A stretch of 64,000 bases of DNA from Rhodobacteraceae bacterium Water-Bin34. GTDB lineage: Bacteria; Pseudomonadota; Alphaproteobacteria; Rhodobacterales; Rhodobacteraceae. Numbering within the stretch: position 1 is the stretch's first letter; each line of letters begins with the position of its first letter. The position numbers were made by a program, and so were the translations under genes. Positions 8,503 through 16,805 of the stretch are shown here, piece after piece. The notes under the pieces are model-generated. The model searched no databases, was not told the DNA's origin, and was given only the letters and a program-made list of their open reading frames with translations. The DNA lies in contig FZLS01000002.1 of NCBI GenBank assembly GCA_900197625.1, positions 1-64,000 on the forward strand. Reading direction: 5' to 3'.

Positions 8503-9014
8503 GTTTTGTGAGGCCAGCGGCTAAAAAGTTATTGAGGCATTGGCTTGAAGTAATATTAATTTTACTAGGGTTTTTGTTTTTTGGCTATATGGCTTTGCAA
8601 TCTGTTGGCCGAATATTACCACTTATATACGGTGCAATTAGTTTAGCTCTTTTGTTTTTGATGTTTGTAGCCATAAGGCGAGCACGGCACTTATCAGAAG
8701 TTGATATTGAGTCAGGTTTCGTTGAGGTTGATGAGCGCCAAATAACTTATTTTAGTCTTGGGCAAAGTTGGTCACTTTCTCTAGAAGATCTTATTTTGGT
8801 TGAAGTGGAAATTACTATAAATGAAACTCAAAGTTTTTATTGGGTTATTACGGATATCTATGGCTCTATTATTAGAATTCCAACAACAGTAAAAGGGAAT
8901 GAAAACTTACTTGATTCAATATCCTCTTTAAAAGGTGTTTTATTTGATCAAATAACAAATTCTCTTAATGCTTCTACTTCTGGCAAACATATTATATGGC
9001 AAAAGAGTCTATAA
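8499..9014 (+). CDS. two-TM membrane protein with a small soluble domain, unknown
   Basis: The product (171 residues from GTG) has two hydrophobic helices (about 18-38 and 42-60), then a C-terminal beta-rich domain of about 105 residues reminiscent of small membrane PH-like domains. I do not recognise a named family. I chose the GTG at 8499 because it overlaps the rsmE stop by four bases; a TTG at 8493 would add two residues. It sits between rsmE and gshA, an arrangement I associate with Rhodobacterales. Function unknown. Confidence 0.72.
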   Translation: MSFVRPAAKKLLRHWLEVILILLGFLFFGYMALQSVGRILPLIYGAISLALLFLMFVAIRRARHLSEVDIESGFVEVDERQITYFSLGQSWSLSLEDLILVEVEITINETQSFYWVITDIYGSIIRIPTTVKGNENLLDSISSLKGVLFDQITNSLNASTSGKHIIWQKSL

Positions 9015-9086
9015 AAACAGTTTGTTTGCTTGCATAATCCACGCAATTCAGACTAGGTAAATTCTAGGACTATAAGGAAATATTTA

Positions 9087-10451
9087 ATGTCGATACCTCA
9101 AACTGGTGGTGGTCAAATTGAAAATATAAATCAATTGACCGAGTATCTTGAAAGTGGATGTAAGCCCCCAAAAGATTGGCGTATAGGAACAGAGCACGAA
9201 AAATTTGGCTTTAATAAAGATACCTTAAAGCCATTACCATATGAAGGTGATTGTTCTATTAAAGTCATGCTCGAAAATCTTCGAGATACATTTGACTGGG
9301 CTCCAGTATACGAGCAAGGAAATTTAATTGGATTGGAAAAGAATGGTGCAAATGTTTCCTTAGAGCCGGGTGGGCAATTGGAACTATCTGGAGCACCACT
9401 GGAAAGTATTCATAAGACTTGTGATGAGGCAAATTTACATCTCAAAGAAGTAAAACAGATCGCAGATGGAATTGGAGCAGGGTTCCTTGGTTTGGGTGCA
9501 GCACCTATTTGGGCACATGAAGATATGGATATGATGCCTAAAGGTAGGTATCGATTAATGACAGATTATATGGATAAAGTTGGCACACATGGCAAACAAA
9601 TGATGTATCGAACTTGTACTGTTCAGGTCAATCTAGATTTTGGTTCAGAGCTTGATATGGTTAAAAAAATGAGAGTAGCATTGGCATTACAACCAGTTGC
9701 CACTGCATTATTTGCAAATTCACCTTTTTTTGATGGTAAAATAAATGGCCATAAATCATGGAGGTCTCGTATCTGGCGTGATTTAGACGAAGATAGAACT
9801 GGAACTCTGCCATTCTTTTTTGAAGACGGTATGGGTTTCCAAAGATATGTTGACTATGCTTTAGATGTTCCAATGTATTTTGTTTACCGAAATGGACATT
9901 ATATCAATGCATTAGGTCAATCTTTTCGTGATTTCCTAAATGGAAACCTACCGGCACTCCCAGGTGAATTACCTACTATGTCAGATTGGGCGGATCACTT
10001 AACTACTTGTTTTCCTGAAGCTCGAATAAAAAAGTTTATGGAAATGCGAGGCGCTGATGGAGGCGCTTGGAATCGGATTTGCGCACTACCTGCTTTTTGG
10101 GTTGGTTTGATGTATGACAATAATTCATTAGATGCAGCATGGGATATATGTAAAAGCTGGGATTTAGACACAAGAGAAGATATGCGAATAAAAGCTTCTG
10201 TTGATGGATTAAATGCTAGAGTTGGTAATATTAAAATGCTCGATTTGGCATCGAGAGTTTTATCAATATCAAACGCTGGTTTAAAATCACGTTCACACAT
10301 TGGTAAAGGTGGATATAATGAGACACACTTTTTAAGCGCATTAAAAGAAAGTATTGATACAGGGAAAACACCTGCAGATGAACTTTTAGATAAGTTCAAT
10401 GGTGATTGGAATGGAGACTTAACAAGAATTTATTCTGATTTTAGTTATTAA
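9087..10451 (+). CDS. gshA: glutamate-cysteine ligase (plant/alphaproteobacterial type)
   Basis: This enzyme joins glutamate and cysteine to form gamma-glutamylcysteine, the first and usually limiting step of glutathione synthesis. The 454-residue length and motifs (GTEHEKFGF near the N-terminus, LEPGGQLELSG, and MYRTCTVQVNLD in the centre) are those of the class shared by plants and alphaproteobacteria, not the E. coli class. An AAGGAAAT ribosome site lies a few bases upstream. Its 3' end overlaps the convergent plsY by 11 bases. gshB is not in the window. Confidence 0.95.
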   Translation: MSIPQTGGGQIENINQLTEYLESGCKPPKDWRIGTEHEKFGFNKDTLKPLPYEGDCSIKVMLENLRDTFDWAPVYEQGNLIGLEKNGANVSLEPGGQLELSGAPLESIHKTCDEANLHLKEVKQIADGIGAGFLGLGAAPIWAHEDMDMMPKGRYRLMTDYMDKVGTHGKQMMYRTCTVQVNLDFGSELDMVKKMRVALALQPVATALFANSPFFDGKINGHKSWRSRIWRDLDEDRTGTLPFFFEDGMGFQRYVDYALDVPMYFVYRNGHYINALGQSFRDFLNGNLPALPGELPTMSDWADHLTTCFPEARIKKFMEMRGADGGAWNRICALPAFWVGLMYDNNSLDAAWDICKSWDLDTREDMRIKASVDGLNARVGNIKMLDLASRVLSISNAGLKSRSHIGKGGYNETHFLSALKESIDTGKTPADELLDKFNGDWNGDLTRIYSDFSY

Positions 10452-11046
10452 TTTTAGGTTCTGTATTCTTAATTATTCTTTTTATATTTTCTATATGACG
10501 GTACCATATTAATATTGTTAGAACTGTCATGATAAATACTGCACTTGGAGCGCCTAAAACCCAGACCCATAAAATGCTGCTTAGGCTACTTATAAGTGCA
10601 GAAAGTGATGAAGTTCTACTTAGAAAAGCAATTAAAACCCAAGTCAAGCATATTAGAATCCCAGCGGGCCAATATAATGCAAGAGAAATTCCAATAAACG
10701 TTGCAACTCCCTTTCCGCCTTTAAATTTGAGCCATATCGGAAAACAATGCCCTAAAAAAGAACTCAAAGCAGCTATTTGAGCTGTGGTATCATTAAATAT
10801 ATAATATGTAATGATTACAGCTATAGCACCTTTTAATAAGTCAAAAATTAAAGTTAAAATTGCAGCTAATTTATTTCCTGTTCTAAGAACATTTGTTGCG
10901 CCAATATTTCCAGACCCAATATTACGTAAGTTTCCCAGTCCCATTATTTTAGATATAATTATCCCAAAAGGAATGGAGCCAATCAAATATGCAAATAAAA
11001 TTACTAAAAAAATATTCATCAAACCTAATTCTAATGCTGGTATCAT
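10441..11046 (-). CDS. plsY: acyl-phosphate:glycerol-3-phosphate acyltransferase
   Basis: PlsY transfers an acyl group from acyl-phosphate to glycerol-3-phosphate, making lysophosphatidate at the start of phospholipid synthesis. The 201-residue integral membrane protein shows the three conserved loops: GSIPFG, the GSGNIGATNVLR segment and KGGKGVAT. The start overlaps the upstream pyrC-like stop by one base (TGATG). A second Met at residue 10 is also possible. Works with PlsX, which is not in the window. Confidence 0.95.
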   Translation of the reverse strand: MIPALELGLMNIFLVILFAYLIGSIPFGIIISKIMGLGNLRNIGSGNIGATNVLRTGNKLAAILTLIFDLLKGAIAVIITYYIFNDTTAQIAALSSFLGHCFPIWLKFKGGKGVATFIGISLALYWPAGILICLTWVLIAFLSRTSSLSALISSLSSILWVWVLGAPSAVFIMTVLTILIWYRHIENIKRIIKNTEPKINN

Positions 11047-12323
11047 CAGCTATGAACCTCTTGTCCTGAAACAATCGTTTTTATCACTCGACCCTGCATT
11101 GTTCTTCCATCGAATGGAGTATTTTTTGATTTTGAATGCAGTTTTGTTCTATCCAATATAAATGGTTTATCTAGATCGAATAATACTAAATCTGCAGGAC
11201 AACCAACTTTAATTCGACCAGTGCTTAAGCCTAATAATTTTGCAGGATTTAATGATAATGCCCTCCAGAGTGTTGGCAAATCCATATAATCTCCATGAAC
11301 TAATTGAAGAGCTGCTGGCAACAATGTTTCAAGACCGACAGCGCCTGATGCCGAAGCTTCAAAAGGTAAACGTTTACTTTCTTCATCTTGCGGAGTGTGC
11401 ATTGAGCTTATTATATCTATTGTACCAGATGAAACTGCTTCTATTGCTGCAATACGGTCTGTTTCATTTCGTAATGGTGGCTTTACCTTAAAAAAGGTTG
11501 GGTACCCTTCAATATCTTGTTCATTAAGCGTCAGATGATGAATTGAAACCCCAGCGCTAATTGATAAGCCTTTGTCCTTACCTTGCTTCAAAGCTGCGAT
11601 ACTGTCAGAGCAGGTTACTTGATCAAAGTGTACTTTTGAGTTTGTCATTTCAATAAGTGACATGTCTCTTTGAAGTTGTATTAATTCTGCAAAAGTTGAG
11701 ACGGAAGGTAAGCCTAGCTTTGTTGCGAGAGCACCACTTGTTGCGCAAGCGTCTTGAGATAATATTGGTTCTTGTGGGTGTGTTATAATGAGGGCATTTA
11801 ACCCCTTTGCATAAGTCAAACATCTTAAAAGAACTTTATTATCTGTGATTACTTGGTCACAATCTGTGAAAGCTACGGCTCCAGCATCTTTTAAAAAGCC
11901 TATTTCAGCCATTTCCGCGCCGTTTCGACCTTTTGTTAACGCAGCCATGGGTAAAACTTTTACTATACTATCACTTACGGCTCTTCGGTAAATAAATTCT
12001 AAGATTTCAGGGCTGTCTACAGTTAAATCGGTGTCTGGTCTAATAACCATTGTGGTTATGCCACCATTTGCAGCAGCTAGGCCTGCTGATTTAAAACTTT
12101 CCTTGTGACGTTCTCCAGGCTCACCAATTTTAACGCCAATGTCGACAATTCCTGGTGCTAAACAATTTTGTTCACAATCTATAACTTTATCTATTTTGAA
12201 ATCAAAAGATGGATTATTATTATATACTCCAGTTATTGTTTCATTTTCTATTAATACAGAGCCAAGTGTATCAGACAGCGTTTCTGGATTAATTATTCTA
12301 GCATTAGAAAAGAGCGTCTTCAT
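11046..12323 (-). CDS. pyrC': dihydroorotase-like PyrC' (probably non-catalytic)
   Basis: The 425-residue amidohydrolase-fold protein belongs to the class I dihydroorotase family that accompanies pyrB. The zinc-binding DxHxH signature is degraded: residues 61-65 read Asp-Ile-Gly-Val-Lys, so both His ligands are missing. The later DHxPH-type motif reads SMHTPQ. Family knowledge: pyrB-linked pseudo-dihydroorotases in several bacteria are structural partners of aspartate transcarbamoylase without dihydroorotase activity. I infer that role here and expect a true PyrC elsewhere in the genome. It overlaps the upstream PH-like gene by four bases. Confidence 0.85.
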   Translation of the reverse strand: MKTLFSNARIINPETLSDTLGSVLIENETITGVYNNNPSFDFKIDKVIDCEQNCLAPGIVDIGVKIGEPGERHKESFKSAGLAAANGGITTMVIRPDTDLTVDSPEILEFIYRRAVSDSIVKVLPMAALTKGRNGAEMAEIGFLKDAGAVAFTDCDQVITDNKVLLRCLTYAKGLNALIITHPQEPILSQDACATSGALATKLGLPSVSTFAELIQLQRDMSLIEMTNSKVHFDQVTCSDSIAALKQGKDKGLSISAGVSIHHLTLNEQDIEGYPTFFKVKPPLRNETDRIAAIEAVSSGTIDIISSMHTPQDEESKRLPFEASASGAVGLETLLPAALQLVHGDYMDLPTLWRALSLNPAKLLGLSTGRIKVGCPADLVLFDLDKPFILDRTKLHSKSKNTPFDGRTMQGRVIKTIVSGQEVHS

Positions 12324-12799
12324 GATTTCTTACCTTGCAAATATTGCCGGATTTCTGACGCATTTTCTACGCCTAATAATGTGATACCTGTCCCCCATCC
12401 GCCAATTAATCGAACGGTTGAACCAAAGCCAACTACTTTTCGAATTGATGAGGATAACATTGGGCGGCGTTTTTTTAAATAAACTGCTCTGTTCGTAATT
12501 ATCCAACTCTGTTTATTATACATTAAAAATATAATAATTGCTCCAAATATAGATAATAAAACCACAAACCCAATACCTTCAATTTTTATTGGATGACCGA
12601 TTGCATTGGACAGCACAATTATCAGAAAAAATGCTAAGGCGCTGAAAGTTACATTTTTATGTAACCATGCAGATTTATTAAACTTACCTTCAAATGATAT
12701 TGTTTCATTTTTTATTAAGACTGGAGGCCACTCATTTGATGGCTGGATAATAGTTACATCCTCAATGAATTGATCTGCCTGTTCTTTAAAACTGCTCAT
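12320..12799 (-). CDS. small membrane protein with bacterial PH-like domain
   Basis: The 159-residue product has a soluble N-terminal arm, two transmembrane helices (about 48-66 and 74-92) and a C-terminal segment beginning ITNRAVYLKK that resembles membrane-linked bacterial PH (YdbT-type) domains. It lies between pyrB and the pyrC-like gene and overlaps the latter (ATGA), so it is co-transcribed with pyrimidine genes. A functional link to pyrimidine synthesis is not evident; it may be a passenger. Function unknown. Confidence 0.7.
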   Translation of the reverse strand: MSSFKEQADQFIEDVTIIQPSNEWPPVLIKNETISFEGKFNKSAWLHKNVTFSALAFFLIIVLSNAIGHPIKIEGIGFVVLLSIFGAIIIFLMYNKQSWIITNRAVYLKKRRPMLSSSIRKVVGFGSTVRLIGGWGTGITLLGVENASEIRQYLQGKKS

Positions 12800-12822
12800 T
12801 GGGAAACCCTCTGTGTATCACT

Positions 12823-13788
12823 TTATGATGTGTAATCATGTAAAGTTGATTTTATTCTCTCGTTACGTAAGTTTTTAGCAAGTAAATCCATTGTAGCCAT
12901 TCTAACAGCTACTCCCATTTCAACCTGTTCTTGAATAACAGATCTATTTATATCATCAGCAATTTCACCGTCTATCTCGACACCACGATTCATTGGCCCA
13001 GGGTGCATAACTATTGCATCATCTTTTGCTTTGGCAAGTTTTTTGGGTGTTAGGCCCCAACGATAATAATATTCTCGCCTAGATGGTATAAATGCACCAT
13101 CCATACGTTCATTTTGTAAGCGTAGCATCATTACAACATCAACGTCTGTTAAGCCTTCATTCATGTCCTCATAGACCTCTACACCAAACTTTTCTATCCC
13201 ACTTGGTATAAGTGTTTGTGGCCCAATTATTCTTATGCGATTTTCCATCTTGTTTAGTAAAAAAATATTTGATCGAGCAACTCTGCTATGTGAAATATCC
13301 CCACATATGGCAACATTCAATCTATGCAATCTACCTTTAGCACGTCTAATAGTTAACGCATCTAATAATGCTTGAGTGGGGTGTTCATGCCGGCCATCGC
13401 CAGCATTTAATACAGCACATTTGACTTTTTCTGCTAATAAATTGATTGCACCAGAATGTGGGTGGCGAACGATAAGTAGGTCAGGATTCATTGCATTCAA
13501 CGTCATCGCCGTATCAATAAGCGTTTCACCTTTTTTGATTGAGGACGCTCCAACTGCTAAACTCATCACGTCTGCACCTAAACGCTTTCCTGCAAGTTCA
13601 AATGAGGCTAATGTTCTGGTGGAATTTTCAAAAAACATATTTATTTGTGTCATACCCGTAAGAGTGCCACCTTGTTTTTGTTCTTTTCTGTTTAAGTCTA
13701 CGTATGTTTCTGCCAAATCAAGAATGGCAGTGATATCTGTGGAAGATAAATGTTCAATTCCTAACAAATGTTTTGATGAGTATACCAT
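12823..13788 (-). CDS. pyrB: aspartate carbamoyltransferase catalytic chain
   Basis: PyrB condenses carbamoyl phosphate with aspartate, the committed step of pyrimidine synthesis. The 321-residue product has the carbamoyl-phosphate motif Ser56-Thr57-Arg58-Thr59, the RHPHSG and [10 protein letters not shown] motifs, and the aspartate-binding region near MLRLQNER and HPGPMNRG. Length is typical. No pyrI regulatory chain is adjacent; instead the pseudo-dihydroorotase gene follows downstream, consistent with a PyrB-PyrC' type complex. It is divergent from the uracil-DNA glycosylase gene across 107 bases. Confidence 0.96.
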   Translation of the reverse strand: MVYSSKHLLGIEHLSSTDITAILDLAETYVDLNRKEQKQGGTLTGMTQINMFFENSTRTLASFELAGKRLGADVMSLAVGASSIKKGETLIDTAMTLNAMNPDLLIVRHPHSGAINLLAEKVKCAVLNAGDGRHEHPTQALLDALTIRRAKGRLHRLNVAICGDISHSRVARSNIFLLNKMENRIRIIGPQTLIPSGIEKFGVEVYEDMNEGLTDVDVVMMLRLQNERMDGAFIPSRREYYYRWGLTPKKLAKAKDDAIVMHPGPMNRGVEIDGEIADDINRSVIQEQVEMGVAVRMATMDLLAKNLRNERIKSTLHDYTS

Positions 13789-13895
13789 CTTGTTAGTTTC
13801 CTCGATAATTTAAGTTGTTATATCAGTGGAAAAATTCCAAGCAAGCTGTTTACGAATGTAAGCATTATGAATATTGTAAATTTAGGGAGTTTTTT

Positions 13896-14690
13896 ATGAG
13901 TAATTCACAAAGTTTTTACGAAGCTAAATTGGCGTTGGAATGGCAGTATGAGTTTGGTGTTGATGAAGCAATAAGTGACGCTCCCATAAATAGGTATGAA
14001 ATTGAAATCGTCCCCCCCAAACTGAAGATTAATCCTAAGTCAAATATTGCGCATGTTTCTTCTATGCCGGACATTCTGTCATCAAGAGAAACTGCATCTG
14101 ATGTTGCAAAAATACTAGCAAAAAAATGTGATAACCTTACAGAACTTAGGGATGCAATAGGGCTCTTTGAGATGTGCTCATTAAAAAAAGGAGCAAAAAA
14201 CCTAGTTTTTTCCGATGGTCCAAGTAATTCTAGAGTAATGGTGATTGGAGAATCTCCTACACGTGAAGAGGATAACCAAGGAAAGCCATTTGTTGGAGCT
14301 GAGGGTGAATTAGTGGATAAAATGTTTCAGGCTATAGGTTTGTCAAGAAGGGCAAGTAATCCAAATGATGCTATTTATATCACAACGGCAATTCCATGGA
14401 GGCCACCACAAAGTCGTGACCCAAGTTCAGATGAGATAGCAATGATGGTACCTTTCTTGAAGCGCCATATAGAATTAATAAATCCTGATTTTATTGTTTT
14501 AATGGGTAATATTGCTTGTTCTGCAGTTTTGAATAAAGTTGGCATTAATAAATTCCGAGGTGAATGGACAGAGGCCTTTGGAAAGAGAATTATTCCTATG
14601 CTTCACCCAAGATCATTATTGAGAGATCCTATGAGAAAAAGAGATACTTGGAATGACCTTTTAAGCTTAAAAGAGCAGTTAAATTCATGA
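13896..14690 (+). CDS. uracil-DNA glycosylase family 4-like
   Basis: The 264-residue protein has the UDG fold of family 4: motif A GESPTREED, the GKPFVGAEG loop and the catalytic-loop motif HPRSLLRDP. It would remove uracil from DNA. Classical family 4 enzymes carry a 4Fe-4S cluster on four Cys; here only Cys94 of the first pair remains, and the usual Cys before RPP is Trp168 (IPWRPP), so the cluster is probably absent. A roughly 85-residue N-terminal extension is present. The ATG at 13896 sits six bases after AGGGAG; an upstream ATG at 13815 is unlikely. moaB overlaps its stop by four bases. Confidence 0.82.
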   Translation: MSNSQSFYEAKLALEWQYEFGVDEAISDAPINRYEIEIVPPKLKINPKSNIAHVSSMPDILSSRETASDVAKILAKKCDNLTELRDAIGLFEMCSLKKGAKNLVFSDGPSNSRVMVIGESPTREEDNQGKPFVGAEGELVDKMFQAIGLSRRASNPNDAIYITTAIPWRPPQSRDPSSDEIAMMVPFLKRHIELINPDFIVLMGNIACSAVLNKVGINKFRGEWTEAFGKRIIPMLHPRSLLRDPMRKRDTWNDLLSLKEQLNS

Positions 14691-15217
14691 TTAATAGAAA
14701 ATTTATCCCAGTAAACATAGCGGTTCTTACTGTCTCAGATACTAGAACACATGAGAATGATCGTTCTGGAGATGTGCTAGCCAAGTATATTAATGATTCA
14801 GGTCATTTTTTGAAAAATAGAGAAATTTTAAAAGATGATAGAGCTATAATCTCATCGAAATTAACCGAATGGTGCAAAAGGGACGATATAGACGTGGTTA
14901 TCACTACTGGTGGAACTGGGCTCACGGGACGAGATGTATCAGTTGAGGCACATCGTGATATTTATGAAAAAGAAATAGATGCTTTTGCTACCATGTTTAC
15001 AATAATATCAATGAAAAAAATTGGAACATCTGCGGTTCAATCAAGGGCATGTGCTGGAGTTGCCTTTGGAACGTATCTTTTTGCACTGCCGGGCAGTCCT
15101 GGAGCCTGTAAGGACGGGTGGGAAGAAATTTTAAAATATCAATTAGATTATACACACAAGCCATGTAATTTTGTTGAGATAATGCCCCGTCTTGATGAAG
15201 ATAAAAAAAGAAAATAG
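14687..15217 (+). CDS. moaB: molybdenum cofactor biosynthesis protein MoaB
   Basis: MoaB belongs to the MogA/MoaB family that adenylylates molybdopterin before molybdenum insertion. In the 176-residue protein, motifs include TVSDTRT near the N-terminus, TTGGTGLTGRDV and the LPGSPGAC segment that binds the pterin. It begins in the stop codon of the glycosylase gene, but is functionally related to moaDE and to the fdhD-mobAB-moeA cluster elsewhere in this window. E. coli MogA is about 195 residues and MoaB 170, and the sequence fits MoaB best. Confidence 0.9.
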   Translation: MINRKFIPVNIAVLTVSDTRTHENDRSGDVLAKYINDSGHFLKNREILKDDRAIISSKLTEWCKRDDIDVVITTGGTGLTGRDVSVEAHRDIYEKEIDAFATMFTIISMKKIGTSAVQSRACAGVAFGTYLFALPGSPGACKDGWEEILKYQLDYTHKPCNFVEIMPRLDEDKKRK

Positions 15218-15350
15218 ATCATAGTTATGCTGAAATTATGTATATCTAATTATAAGGCTAGATATGGATAAAGAATAATTTGATAATTAGTGATGAAAAA
15301 CTACATATATTCAAAGTTGATTATATTGTCCTCTATCAGGGAAAGACATA

Positions 15351-16802
15351 ATGCGTTTTTTTAACAGAAGTATTTTTGGACTTTTTTTAACTGTGCTCAC
15401 TATTGGGGTACTGTTAATTGCAGTTTACGTTTTTAAAAACGCCCAAGACGAGCGTGAGGACAGAAAAAGACCTCGAAGTGATAGAGAGCGTAGTTTTTCA
15501 GTTTATGTATTGCCCCTTAAAATTGAATCAATAAATCCTGAAGTAACAGTATTTGGTGAAGTTGTGTCAGGTCGTACTTTAGAATTAAGGACATCTGCAG
15601 GTGGAAAACTTGTTCAAATGTCTGACAATTTTAGAAAAGGTGGAGCAGTTTCAGAAGGTGAATTGTTATTTGCGACAGATCCATCGAGTGCTAACGCTGA
15701 GGTGCAGTTAGCTGAAACGGATGTAATGGAAGCGAAGGCTGAACTTTCTGAAGCTGAAGACGCTTTGCTGTTGTCAAATGATGAATTGCGTGCAGCGTCA
15801 CATCAATACGAATTACGCATTCAGGCTGCAAAACGACAGAGATCTTTATTAAAAAGAGGAGTTGGCACTGAGGCTGCTGTTGAAGCTGCTGAGCTTTCGG
15901 CTTCAAGTTCAGAGACCCAAGCCTTGAGCAAAAGGCAAGCAGTAGCTAATTCAAAAGCTAGAATAAATCGAGCTAAGACATCCCTCAAAAGAACCATTAT
16001 TAATCTAAATGAATCTCAGAGAAAATTAAAAGATTTGGCTGTTAAGGCAGGTTTTGATGGCGTACTTGCAAATGTAACTGGTGTACTGGGAGGTCTGGTT
16101 AATCCAAACGAGCGTTTAGGTGAATTGATTGACCCAAATGCGTTAGAAGTTTCTTTCAGAATTTCTTCGGAACAATTTGTCAACTTAGAGAGTGTTGAAG
16201 GTGGAATTAAAGCAGCTTCTGTAAGTATATACTTTACTGGCCTTGATACTGTAATTCCTGCTGTTATTGAACGTTCAAGTGCTGCTGTTGGTGAAGGTAT
16301 GACCGGGCGTGAGATTTTTGCTCGACTTGTTGGTAAAAATGCTGCTGCTGTAAGAGTTGGTGATTTTGTTACGGTTAAACTAATAGAACCAGAATTACAA
16401 AACGTAAGCTTAATCCCTTCAACAGCATCGACTTCAAGAGGTGAGGTTTTAGTTGTTGGAGATGATAAAAGATTACGCGCTGCAAACGTAAATATATTAC
16501 GAAAACAAGGTGATAATATTATTATTCAATCTGATAATTTATCTGGATTAAGCATTGTTAAGCAACGTACGCCACAACTTGGAACTGGTATATTAATTGA
16601 ACCACGATTTGAGGGTGTGGTAGAAATACCAAGTCCTCCAAAAAATGTTGTACTAACATCTGAACAACAAGAAAAAATGCTTGCTCACATAAAAAAAGGT
16701 AGAATGCCTGATGGAGTAAAAAAACGTATAATGGATAAAATTTCTACGGGAACTATTCCAAAAAGTATGTATGATCGCATAACTGATAGCATGGGGTCAT
16801 AA
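15351..16802 (+). CDS. RND efflux periplasmic adaptor (membrane fusion protein)
   Basis: The 483-residue adaptor has an N-terminal membrane anchor (residues 5-27), a biotinyl/lipoyl-like half-motif near 85-110, a long alpha-helical hairpin (about 115-225) rich in Ala/Glu/Lys, then beta-barrel and membrane-proximal domains. It links the inner-membrane pump encoded three bases downstream to an outer-membrane channel not seen here. The last 45 residues form an unusual charged helical tail (for example RMPDGVKKRIMDKI) after the normal end of the fold. The start lies behind an AGGGAAAG ribosome site. Confidence 0.88.
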   Translation: MRFFNRSIFGLFLTVLTIGVLLIAVYVFKNAQDEREDRKRPRSDRERSFSVYVLPLKIESINPEVTVFGEVVSGRTLELRTSAGGKLVQMSDNFRKGGAVSEGELLFATDPSSANAEVQLAETDVMEAKAELSEAEDALLLSNDELRAASHQYELRIQAAKRQRSLLKRGVGTEAAVEAAELSASSSETQALSKRQAVANSKARINRAKTSLKRTIINLNESQRKLKDLAVKAGFDGVLANVTGVLGGLVNPNERLGELIDPNALEVSFRISSEQFVNLESVEGGIKAASVSIYFTGLDTVIPAVIERSSAAVGEGMTGREIFARLVGKNAAAVRVGDFVTVKLIEPELQNVSLIPSTASTSRGEVLVVGDDKRLRAANVNILRKQGDNIIIQSDNLSGLSIVKQRTPQLGTGILIEPRFEGVVEIPSPPKNVVLTSEQQEKMLAHIKKGRMPDGVKKRIMDKISTGTIPKSMYDRITDSMGS

Positions 16803-16805
16803 AGT

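Noticed and set aside
13815-13895. N-terminal extension of the uracil-DNA glycosylase from the ATG at 13815
   Set aside because: The stretch is unlike the family and lacks a ribosome site, whereas the ATG at 13896 has AGGGAG at the right distance.
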